Origin: Phycisphaerae bacterium
GTDB taxonomy: Bacteria > Planctomycetota > Phycisphaerae > JAJVII01
Length of the DNA: 64,000 nucleotides
Assembly (NCBI GenBank): GCA_022072085.1
Contig: JAJVII010000037.1
Coordinates: 1 to 64,000, forward strand
Reading direction: 5' to 3'
The notes under the pieces were generated by a model. That model was not told where the DNA came from and searched no databases. It saw nothing but the letters and a program-made list of their open reading frames with translations. This document shows positions 39,955-48,558 of this stretch, one piece after another. The translations under genes and the position numbers were made by a program. The first letter of the stretch is position 1. Each line of letters starts with the position of its first letter.

Positions 39955-40341
39955 GTGAAAGGCAGTCTTCTGGTCGCGGATGCGGCTGGGCAGGCGGCTG
40001 TTCCGGAGGTCGTCAGAGAACATTGGGAATGGCTTGAGTGGTTCTTTGAGACCAGCGGTACGGCGGCATTGGCCAGGCTTCGTCAGTTTCGTCCTGATCT
40101 GGTGATCGCCAACCTGCAATTGCCCGACATGTGCGGAGCAGAGCTGGTTGAGCGGATCAAGAGAGGCAGGCCGAATCAGAGAATCCTGGTCACCAGCAAC
40201 ACGGCCACCCGGCTGAGCGAGCGGGTGGCGCGGACCCTGGGAGTCGTGGGTTACTTTCCCAAACCCCTGGATCCGCAGCTCTTTGAAGATGTCCTGGCGG
40301 CGACGGTGGGAGGAAGCGAGCGCCTCGCCAGACGGATCTAG
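39955..40341 (+). CDS. single-domain receiver-like protein lacking the phospho-acceptor Asp
   Basis: FRPDLVIANLQLPDMCGAELVERI...ILVTSNTATRLS...VVGYFPKPLDPQLFEDVL; GTG start. Confidence 0.75.
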   Translation: MKGSLLVADAAGQAAVPEVVREHWEWLEWFFETSGTAALARLRQFRPDLVIANLQLPDMCGAELVERIKRGRPNQRILVTSNTATRLSERVARTLGVVGYFPKPLDPQLFEDVLAATVGGSERLARRI

Positions 40342-40413
40342 GAGGCGAACCGGAGCAGGGGGCCGGTTCCAGGCTGATGGGGAAGTGTCCATGTGGGGTC
40401 GGAGGAGTGCACC

Positions 40414-40752
40414 TTGAAACGGCTCTTGATCTGGGCGAGTCCGGTTCTCGGGATCATCGTTGGGATGGCGGCGATCCTCGTCCTGCGGCATCAATCCTCG
40501 GCTGACGCGGAGTATGTCGCACCGGCTGCCAAAGTGCAGTTGAAGGACGCGAAGACAAATAAGAATAGCAGCGATCCGGCGGCCGACCTGGCCCCGAGGC
40601 CCTTTGTCCTGCCGACCGTCGAGGACGGACTGCGGGCACACGCTCCCGGGCCGCTGGACCGGGTGGATCCGGCGATCGACACTCGTCTGGTGCCTGGCGC
40701 TTCGGTGACCACGCCCGACGACCTGGTGGTGATTCCCGATCTGGACGGCTGA
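40414..40752 (+). CDS. small single-TM hypothetical protein
   Basis: TTG start after GGAGGAG; LLIWASPVLGIIVGMAAILVL TM, then a polar domain. Confidence 0.6.
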   Translation: MKRLLIWASPVLGIIVGMAAILVLRHQSSADAEYVAPAAKVQLKDAKTNKNSSDPAADLAPRPFVLPTVEDGLRAHAPGPLDRVDPAIDTRLVPGASVTTPDDLVVIPDLDG

Positions 40753-40779
40753 CAGGCCCGGCCGACCGATCGCGACGAT

Positions 40780-41358
40780 CTTCTCTCTCTCACTGGCCTC
40801 CCGCGAGGTCGTCTTTCAAGGCGGTTTCGCGGGACTTGAGAACAACCCGGCGCGGCGGAATCGTGAGGGTCGCCAAACCGGTTGAAAAGTTCAGAAGCCT
40901 TCTCTCTCTCACTGGCCTCCCGCGAGGTCGCCTTCCAAGACGGTTTCGCGGGATTTGAGAACGACCCGGTGCGGCGGAATCGTGAGAGTCGCCAAGCCGG
41001 TTGAAAAGTTCAGAAGCCTTCTCTCTCTCACTGGCCTCCCGCGAGGTCGTCTTCCAAGGCGGTTTCGCGGGATTTGAGAACAACCCGGCTGGGCAGTAGT
41101 GAGTCGCCCGGCTGGAAAAAGTTCATAGTCCACCTTCTCTCTCTCACTGGCTTCCCGCAAAGTCGCCTGGCAGCGGTTTTGCGGGATTTGAGAACGACCC
41201 GGTGCGGCGGAATCGTGAGAGTCGCCAAGCCGGTTGAAAAGTTCAGAAGCCTTCTCTCTCTCACTGGCCTCCCGCGAGGTCGTCTTCCAAGGCGGTTTCG
41301 CGGGATTTGGAATCAACCCGGTCGGCAAGGTCCGGCTGGATAAGTCGGTTTGAGAATC
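40780..41358 (+). repeat. five tandem ~119-bp non-coding repeats, each with hairpin(s)
   Basis: Unit starts at 40780, 40899, 41018, 41134, 41251 (CTTCTCTCTCTCACTGG); spacing 119/119/116/117. Confidence 0.92.
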
Positions 41359-41920
41359 AGGCAGCGCCCCGGGCCGCGAGCGCCCCGGGTGTTGCGGTGA
41401 AGGGCGGCCTTGCGGGCAATCGGAGGGCAGCAACTTCCTTGCCCGCGAGCAACTTCCCCTCAGCGAGCGCGAACGGCATGCGACCGTTCTGACGCCCGCC
41501 ACCCGGTGATCCGGCAGCGGGTTCTTCTCTTTCCGTGCTCCTACCACATGACTTCCCGATGGTCGAGCGGCACATGCCTCCCGGCTCGCTTTGCGCGCCG
41601 TCCTCGGCCCACCGCATGCGTGCGGCGTGCACTTGACGAGGCACTGGCTAGTGGGGATCCCGGGCGGCCGCTGGAGTCGTGTGAGGCGGGCAACAGTGAA
41701 TTTGTGATTTTGATAGACTTCCCAATTTGACAGCCGCGGGGGGAACTCCGTAAGTCCTGTCGGCTTCCTAATGTGCGTGTTCCTGTTTGGGTGGGAACTC
41801 TCATTCGCAACGGGGCAATGCGGGAATCGTCAGATTTTTTCTTGCTTTCGCGAGATCATGGTGTTGAATATTAGGTGCTGCCCTCCGATTGCTTCGCAAC
41901 GAAGCAATCACTCATGGACA

Positions 41921-41956
41921 AGGCGAACTGGTCCCTCCAGATCAGCTCGCCTTTTT
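41921..41956 (+). terminator. Rho-independent terminator
   Basis: AGGCGA-a-CTGG-tccct-CCAG-atcagc-TCGCCT-TTTT. Confidence 0.75.
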
Positions 41957-42107
41957 CATGTACCCGGTCCGCCCGCGGCATTGAATCCCCCGCCGTTGCT
42001 GGTAGAGTAGAGCGATTGTGTTATCGGCGAGAGGGAGTCCATCCCTCGTTGTTGCGGGCCGACGGCAGCCAAGGACGGGCCCGCCAGACCTGACTGACAG
42101 ACCGACC

Positions 42108-44468
42108 ATGGAATGCGTGCAGGACATCCCTGAAGACCTCTCCCCGCGACTGACCCAGATGCTTCCGCCCGAGGACCGCCGCCGCGTCTGCCTGTTCGGC
42201 GACGTGGACCTTCAGGGCCAGTATGGCCGATGCGTGCTGGCGGCCGACGACGAGCGGCTCTTCTTCGGCCCGCAGGGCGCCAACGGCGACGGCGAACTGG
42301 CAATGGTGCCGCTTCGCGACATCCGCGGTCTGGAGTTGCGAAACTACGTCGGCAACGGATCGCTGGTCGTCGTGCGCGAGTCGGACAGCCTGGAGGTCGC
42401 TCGGTTCAGCCAGTCGATGCTCGACGAGTTCGAGAAGGCTGCCGCCCGCATCGGGGAACTGGCCGAGAAAAGCGGCGCCAGATCCGACAGCGGGGACGGG
42501 CGGTTCTTCGGCGGCCGCATGGTCCGCAAGGCGCCGCGCTGCCCGCAGTGCGGCCGGGCGCTCTCGCCGCGGGCCGAGGTCTGCCTCTATTGCGCCGACA
42601 AGCGCAAGCTGGTCTTCCGCCTGGTCTCGCTGCTGAAGCCCTATCGACTGGCCAGCGTGATTCTGCTCGTGATCACGCTCAGCAGTACGCTCCTGGGGCT
42701 GATCCCGGCCTACCTGACCAAGTACATCGTCAACTCGGCGATCATGGTAGGCAACTACTCCCTGTTCTGGGTGTTCATCGGCGTCTATGCCGGCTGCTTC
42801 CTGCTGATCGCCGCGCTGGACGGCGCCCAGTCCTGGTTGTCGGGCTGGCTGGGCCAGACGGTCATCTACGACCTGCGGATGCGGGCGTTCGACAGTCTCC
42901 AGCGGCTCTCGCTGCGGTACTACGAATCCCGGCAGACCGGCAAGCTCATCAGCCGACTGACCAACGACTGCGAGCGCATCGAGCGGTTCATCGTCGATGT
43001 GCTTCAGCAGCTCATTGTGGACGTGCTGACGCTGGTCATCATCCTGACGATGCTGGTGCAGATGAACTGGCGCCTGACGCTGGTCACGCTGGCTCCGGTG
43101 CCGATCCTGTTCGTCATGGTCTACATCTTCACCCGTCGCATCAAGCGGACCTACCGCAAGGCCTGGCGGACCTCCGCGAGCCTGACCAGCCACCTTGCCG
43201 ACGTCATCCCCGGCGTCCGAGTGGTCAAGGGGTTTGCACGCGAGCCGGTCGAGCGCGAGCAGTTCGCCGGCCGATCGACGCGGCTGCTCAACCACATGCT
43301 CAGCGTCTTCCGCCTCCGCGCCAGCGTGTTTCCCGTCATCGGACTGCTCAGCCGCATGGGCTACCTGCTGCTCTGGCTGCTCGGCGGCTACTGGGCCATC
43401 CAGATGATCGCCAGCGACCCCTCCGTGGTGAACGACCCGGCCCGCAACCCCATCGGCCCGCTGTTCGCGTTCACTGCGCTGCTGTGGCGGTTCTACGATC
43501 CGCTCGGCCGACTCAGCCGCGTCACCGACCAGGTGCAGCGGGCGACGACGTCGGCTGAGCGGGTGTTCGAGTTGCTGGACGCCTTCCCTGACGTCAGCGA
43601 GCCGGACGATCCGCTCCACCTGCCGGGCCGATCGACCGGCCGCGTCCACTTCAAGGGCGTGAGCTTCGCCTATGATTCGCACGTCCCGGTGCTGGACAAA
43701 GTGGACCTGGAGATCCAACCGGGCGAGATGATCGGCGTCGTGGGGCACAGCGGCGTGGGCAAGAGCACGCTGGCCAGTCTGTTGATGCGGTTCTACGATC
43801 CCGACGAGGGCGAGGTGCTGCTGGACGGCGTGAACGTGCGGCGGCTGACCGGCAGCGAGCTGCGCGGCAACATGGGCCTGGTGCTCCAGGAGCCGATGCT
43901 CTTTCACGGTTCGGTGCTGGACAACATCCGCTACGGCAAACCGGACGCGTCGCTGGAGGAGGTCATCGCGGCGGCGAAGGTCGCAAACGCCCACGGCTTC
44001 CTGCTCCGCCTGCCGGAGGGGTACGACTCGCAGATCGGCGAGCGCGGCGTGCGGCTGAGCCAGGGCGAAAAGCAGCGGATCAGCATTGCCCGGGCAATCC
44101 TGCGCGACCCGCCTATCCTGATCCTCGACGAGGCCACCGCCAGCGTGGACACCGAAACCGAGCGGTTGATCCAGGCGGCGCTGGACCGGCTGGTGAAGGG
44201 CCGCACCGTCATCGCCATCGCCCACCGCCTCAGCACGCTGCGCCACGCCAGCCGGATCATCGTCCTGGACGGCGGCGGGATTGCTGAGATGGGCACGCAC
44301 GAGCAACTGCTCGCCCGCGGCGGGATCTACTACGACCTGTGCGCCGCCCAGTCCATGCTCGGCCGGGACCTGACCGACAGCCCGGTGGCCCGATCGGCGG
44401 CGACGGCGGCGGTCGTCGAGCCCGAACCGGCGCCCGAGCCCGAGGAGTATGAGAAAGATGAATTCTGA
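42108..44468 (+). CDS. ABC exporter (TMD-NBD) with N-terminal domain and CxxC...CxxC zinc ribbon
   Basis: CPQCGRALSPRAEVCLYC before TM; Walker A GHSGVGKSTL, signature RLSQGEKQRISIARAI, Walker B ILILDEATASVD. Confidence 0.92.
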   Translation: MECVQDIPEDLSPRLTQMLPPEDRRRVCLFGDVDLQGQYGRCVLAADDERLFFGPQGANGDGELAMVPLRDIRGLELRNYVGNGSLVVVRESDSLEVARFSQSMLDEFEKAAARIGELAEKSGARSDSGDGRFFGGRMVRKAPRCPQCGRALSPRAEVCLYCADKRKLVFRLVSLLKPYRLASVILLVITLSSTLLGLIPAYLTKYIVNSAIMVGNYSLFWVFIGVYAGCFLLIAALDGAQSWLSGWLGQTVIYDLRMRAFDSLQRLSLRYYESRQTGKLISRLTNDCERIERFIVDVLQQLIVDVLTLVIILTMLVQMNWRLTLVTLAPVPILFVMVYIFTRRIKRTYRKAWRTSASLTSHLADVIPGVRVVKGFAREPVEREQFAGRSTRLLNHMLSVFRLRASVFPVIGLLSRMGYLLLWLLGGYWAIQMIASDPSVVNDPARNPIGPLFAFTALLWRFYDPLGRLSRVTDQVQRATTSAERVFELLDAFPDVSEPDDPLHLPGRSTGRVHFKGVSFAYDSHVPVLDKVDLEIQPGEMIGVVGHSGVGKSTLASLLMRFYDPDEGEVLLDGVNVRRLTGSELRGNMGLVLQEPMLFHGSVLDNIRYGKPDASLEEVIAAAKVANAHGFLLRLPEGYDSQIGERGVRLSQGEKQRISIARAILRDPPILILDEATASVDTETERLIQAALDRLVKGRTVIAIAHRLSTLRHASRIIVLDGGGIAEMGTHEQLLARGGIYYDLCAAQSMLGRDLTDSPVARSAATAAVVEPEPAPEPEEYEKDEF

Positions 44469-44994
44469 CGCCGCGACAGGGCAGGGTGGCGGGATCATCG
44501 GCTCAGCCGACAGCCGCTGGCTCGATCCGGCGCGCATCCGAATATCGGCCGACCGCAACGATCGGCTGTTCCTGACCGACGAGGCTGGCGTCCGGCACGA
44601 GGGCGTCCGCGTGGGCAAGATGTTCGCCCTGACCGAGCCGGACCGCTACGTCAGCTTCTGCACGTCCGACGGCGAGGAGATCGGCCTGCTTCGCGAGCCG
44701 GCGGAGCTGGCTGAAGACTCGCGGGAGTTGCTGCGGAGGCATCTGAGGCGGCAGTATTTCGTTCCGGTGATCACCGGCGTGCGGGAGATTCGCGAGTTCT
44801 GGATGGACCAGACCTGGACCGTCCTGACCGATCGGGGGCCGCGGCAGTTCACGCTCCAGGGACGCGAGGCGATCCGCTTCCTGGGCAAGGGGGCCATGCT
44901 GCTGATCGACACCGACGACAATCGGTACCTCATCGAGGACAGCCGCAAGCTGGACGCCGCGAGCCGGAAATGGATCGACAGCTACGTGTGGTAG
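44449..44994 (+). CDS. DUF1854 family protein
   Basis: Overlaps the exporter 3' end; YFVPVITGVREIREFWMDQTWTVLTDRGPRQF. Confidence 0.75.
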   Translation: MRKMNSDAATGQGGGIIGSADSRWLDPARIRISADRNDRLFLTDEAGVRHEGVRVGKMFALTEPDRYVSFCTSDGEEIGLLREPAELAEDSRELLRRHLRRQYFVPVITGVREIREFWMDQTWTVLTDRGPRQFTLQGREAIRFLGKGAMLLIDTDDNRYLIEDSRKLDAASRKWIDSYVW

Positions 44995-45202
44995 GGCCCG
45001 CGGCCGCCGGCCTGATGCCTGCAATTTTGGCGTGACTCGTCGGATCGGCGCGCGTAGAATTTCCCGCTTCGACAGGGGATAGTGACCGGGCCTGTGGTTC
45101 TGGGCCGAGCCCGCAGACCGAAGGGGACGGGAGTCCAACGGCCTACATTCAGCGGCTGGAGGGTCCGCGGATGTTCACTTTTATCAACAGGCAGGGCAAG
45201 AA

Positions 45203-45222
45203 ATGTTGCCTTTCGGCAACAT
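45203..45222. promoter_or_regulatory. candidate activator binding site (UAS) for the PEP-CTERM promoter
   Basis: ATGTTGCC-TTTC-GGCAACAT, 120 bp upstream of the -24 GG. Confidence 0.7.
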
Positions 45223-45340
45223 CCGGACTAATCGGCACCCCCCGAAGTGGCCGATAATGTGCGCGTGTGGAATCTTAAGTTTTGAAGTTGCCGAAGCTTG
45301 CGTTGTCCAGTTAGAATTTCTGTTCTCAGGAGATCGTGAC

Positions 45341-45356
45341 TGGTACACTGTTTGCT
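45341..45356 (+). promoter_or_regulatory. sigma-54 promoter (-24/-12)
   Basis: TGGTAC-ACTGT-TTGCT. Confidence 0.87.
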
Positions 45357-45513
45357 AGTCTTATGAACCTTGAGAGAGGAAGCCAGGAAGGGCACGCCAG
45401 GCCCGGCTTGGCTGGTTCATGAGAGTGACCGACCCGGGAGGCCGGTGAGAGAGACTGCTCCTCCCGGGGCAGCAACGGAGCCTTTCGGGTTCCGGCCAGT
45501 GAGGGAAACACCA

Positions 45514-46809
45514 ATGTGCAAGCGTAATTACCTGCTCAAGGCGTGCGCCTGGGGAATGCTCCTGTTCTTTGCCGGCTTCGGAGGGGTTGCCACCGCCTCG
45601 GCCGCCGACTACGTCATCCATGACGTGACGATCCACGCCACGGAGTGGGCGATCTACAAGGACGTCAACGGCAACGGCGTCTACGATGCCGCCGACGAGC
45701 AGGCCGGTCCGCTGGCCTGCGTGCAGAACATGCTTCAGTACCTGTCGGCCGGCACGAGCTACGACTACTTCCAGTACATCACGCCCAACGGCGCCGACGC
45801 CTCGGGGTTCCCCAACTCCAGCGACGGTTCGTTCATCGGCGGCGGCAATACGACCTGGCTTCAGCCGCAGCGCGACCAGCTTCAGTTCTGGCTCGCCTAC
45901 AGCCGGCTCGACCATGACCTGAAGGATCCGTGGAACACCCCCGGCGCCGACGCGCCGCACGGATACAACCTGGACATGATCATGGGCCGCACCGACCGCA
46001 TTGCCGACCTGAACGATCCGAGCCACCCGACCTGGGCCTACATCGTCGACGGTCCCAACGCGACCAAGGACTACGGCATGGGCGCGGGCGTCATTGACGC
46101 GGGCATTGACATCTCGGCCGCCTACGGGCCGGGCTACACCATCTACAAGCCCACCGAGGGCGAGACGGCCAACACCGTCAAGATCGACTTGGCCATGACC
46201 GGGTCGAGCCTGACTCCCTGGGTCGTCATGTCCGACGACGTGGACACGGCCAACGACAGCGTTTCGACCCCCGTGCCGCCCAGCCCGGGCCGCCCGGAGC
46301 GGCCGCCGCTCGGCGGCGCCGGGACCGTGGCCGGTCAGGAACTGGTCGGCATCTCGACCGGCGACATGACCAAGACCGACGGCAGCGGCAGCTATGACGC
46401 GGCCTTCCGCGGCGACTGGACCTACAACAAGGACACCACCGACGGCGGCGTGCTGGGCAACTTCACGCCCGAGAGCAGCGCCCTGGGCAGCCTCATCATC
46501 CGCGTCGACCTCAACTCCCTGGGCACGGGCGACGACGCCATCAGCAAGATCATCTTCTACTCGTTTGCCCAACTCGACCCGGACAACCCGTTCTACCAGG
46601 CGATGACGCTCTACGACCTGATGGACGCGACATCGACGCTCAACGGCCTGACGGTCGGGGAAGGCGACACGTTCTTCATCCTGTCCAACTGCAACTGCGA
46701 TAGCTTCAACACCCCTGAGCCGGCCACCATGGCCCTGCTGGGCATCGGCGGCGCGGTCATCGGTGTCGGCGGAGCGGTGTCCCGTCGTCGGCGCGCCCGC
46801 CGGTCCTGA
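45514..46809 (+). CDS. PEP-CTERM sorting domain protein
   Basis: Signal peptide; C-terminal TPEPATMALLGIGGAVIGVGGAVSRRRRARRS. Confidence 0.92.
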   Translation: MCKRNYLLKACAWGMLLFFAGFGGVATASAADYVIHDVTIHATEWAIYKDVNGNGVYDAADEQAGPLACVQNMLQYLSAGTSYDYFQYITPNGADASGFPNSSDGSFIGGGNTTWLQPQRDQLQFWLAYSRLDHDLKDPWNTPGADAPHGYNLDMIMGRTDRIADLNDPSHPTWAYIVDGPNATKDYGMGAGVIDAGIDISAAYGPGYTIYKPTEGETANTVKIDLAMTGSSLTPWVVMSDDVDTANDSVSTPVPPSPGRPERPPLGGAGTVAGQELVGISTGDMTKTDGSGSYDAAFRGDWTYNKDTTDGGVLGNFTPESSALGSLIIRVDLNSLGTGDDAISKIIFYSFAQLDPDNPFYQAMTLYDLMDATSTLNGLTVGEGDTFFILSNCNCDSFNTPEPATMALLGIGGAVIGVGGAVSRRRRARRS

Positions 46810-46837
46810 CCGGAACATCAACGAGCCCTTACTGGCA

Positions 46838-46878
46838 GAGGGACGGCCCGATCGTGGTGGGGCCGTCCCTCGTTCTTT
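46838..46878 (+). terminator. Rho-independent terminator
   Basis: GAGGGACGGCCC-N10-GGGCCGTCCCTC-gTTCTTT. Confidence 0.85.
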
Positions 46879-46955
46879 GCGCCCATCGGGCCGCGACGCG
46901 CCGGATGCAGTTTTGCTCTTCGCAGATTCGGTCAAGCTGCTATCATCTTACCGTC

Positions 46956-47933
46956 ATGCACGGAATCGTCGTCAAACCCGGGCTCGTCGGCCTGGCCGCC
47001 GGGCTGCTGGCCGGGCTGGTCCTTCTGATCATCTGGCTTATCGGCCAGCGGATCGGTGATCGCCTGTCGGCCCGCTGGTCGCTGCCGGCCGGCGGGTGGT
47101 GGATGGGTCTGGCGCTCGTGCTGCCCGGCTGGGTGTGGCTGCTGGCCCTTCATCGGGCCGGGCGGCCGGACCTGGCGCTGGGCCAACTCGTCGGCGGGCA
47201 GTTCTATCGCCTGCTCGTGGCGATGCCCCTGCTCATGCTCGCGGCCCCGGTGGCCGTGGAGCGGACGGGCAGCCGCTGGCTCATCATGGCCGCCGCCATC
47301 TTCCCCGTCCTGCTGCTGCTGGTCGGCTTCGACGGAACGGTGAACATCGTCGACGGGCAGTTCCTGCTCACGCTGACGGTGCTGGTCTTCTGGGTCGTCA
47401 CCGAGAGCGACCACGAGGGGCTGGCCCCGCCGACCACCGACCGGCTCGGCCGACGCAGGTGGCCGTGGGGCTCGGCCGTCGGCCTGCTCGCGATCGGCCT
47501 GCTGGGCGCGGGCATGGTGCTGCTGGGCCTCTACAGCGCCGGCTGCATCGTCCGGGCCGTCCCCGCCGGCTGGATCGACCGACCGGTCAGCGTCAGCGTG
47601 CTGGGCATCGTGTCGGCCTGGCCGGCGGTTCCCGCGGCTCTGATCATGCTGCGGCGGTGGGACGCGGAATCGGCGATGCGCGGGCTGCTGCTGGCCAACG
47701 TGCTCTCGCTGGGGTTGGCGCTGACGGGGGCGGCGTTCGTCGGTCAGGCGGTGGCCCGGTCGATGCCGTTCTCGCTGCCGCTGTGGCGGGTGGACGTGGT
47801 GCTGCTGGTGCTGCTGGGCATGCTGCCGCTGCCGCTGATGATCCGACAAAGCCGCTTCGGCCGCATCGAGGCCGTCTGCCTGCTGGCCTGCTTCCTGCTC
47901 TATGTCGCGGGAACCTGGCGCCTGACGATGTGA
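46956..47933 (+). CDS. polytopic membrane protein
   Basis: Multiple TM segments; family not recognised. Confidence 0.65.
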   Translation: MHGIVVKPGLVGLAAGLLAGLVLLIIWLIGQRIGDRLSARWSLPAGGWWMGLALVLPGWVWLLALHRAGRPDLALGQLVGGQFYRLLVAMPLLMLAAPVAVERTGSRWLIMAAAIFPVLLLLVGFDGTVNIVDGQFLLTLTVLVFWVVTESDHEGLAPPTTDRLGRRRWPWGSAVGLLAIGLLGAGMVLLGLYSAGCIVRAVPAGWIDRPVSVSVLGIVSAWPAVPAALIMLRRWDAESAMRGLLLANVLSLGLALTGAAFVGQAVARSMPFSLPLWRVDVVLLVLLGMLPLPLMIRQSRFGRIEAVCLLACFLLYVAGTWRLTM

Positions 47934-47974
47934 ACTTCCATCGCGGCGAGTCCCGATATAATAATGGAACCGGC

Positions 47975-48523
47975 ATGATTCGAAACGCTGTCATTGCGGA
48001 CGTCCCGGCGATCAACGCCCTGATTACGGGATACGCCGAGCACGGGCTGATGCTTTTTCGCTCGCTGGCCGATCTCTATGAAAAGATACGCCAGTTCGTG
48101 GTCTACGAGCAGGACGGCGAGGTCCTGGGCTGTTGCGCCCTGGAGATCGTCTGGCGCGACCTGGCCGAGGTAAAGAGCCTGGCCGTCCGCGACGACGCCC
48201 GCGGCCGCGGCATTGGACGCGTGCTGGTCGAGGCGGCCGAGACCGAGGGCCGACGCCTGGGCCTCGACCGGCTGTTCGCCCTGACGCGCGAGGAGCAGTT
48301 CTTCTACCGGCTGGGCTACCAGATCGTGCCCAAGGAGATCCTGCCGCACAAGGTCTGGAGCGACTGCGTCAAGTGTCCGCGGCTGAAGAACTGCGACGAG
48401 ATCGCCGTCTGCAAGGCGCTGACCGGGACCGGCCAACAGCAGATCGACGAGGCCGTCGCCCGCGCCTCCGACCCGCGTCGCGGGCCCGACCAGCCCGTGC
48501 GTTACGACGTTGCCCACGGCTGA
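47975..48523 (+). CDS. GNAT acetyltransferase (N-acetylglutamate synthase-like)
   Basis: EVKSLAVRDDARGRGIGRVLVEAAE...FFYRLGYQIVPKEILPHKVWSDCVKCPRLKNCDEIAV. Confidence 0.85.
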   Translation: MIRNAVIADVPAINALITGYAEHGLMLFRSLADLYEKIRQFVVYEQDGEVLGCCALEIVWRDLAEVKSLAVRDDARGRGIGRVLVEAAETEGRRLGLDRLFALTREEQFFYRLGYQIVPKEILPHKVWSDCVKCPRLKNCDEIAVCKALTGTGQQQIDEAVARASDPRRGPDQPVRYDVAHG

Positions 48524-48558
48524 CCCGCCGATCCTTCGCCGGACGACAGGTTGACGCC

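Noticed and set aside
40780-41358. CRISPR array
   Set aside because: Units are ~119 bp of near-continuous homology with no unique spacers, and no cas genes nearby
40790-41547. Minus-strand ORFs with repeated peptide (RERRLLNFSTGLATLTIPP...DDLAGGQ)
   Set aside because: Repeat spacing 119/119/116/117 shifts frame, hairpins are conserved instead, and no family is recognised; treated as non-coding
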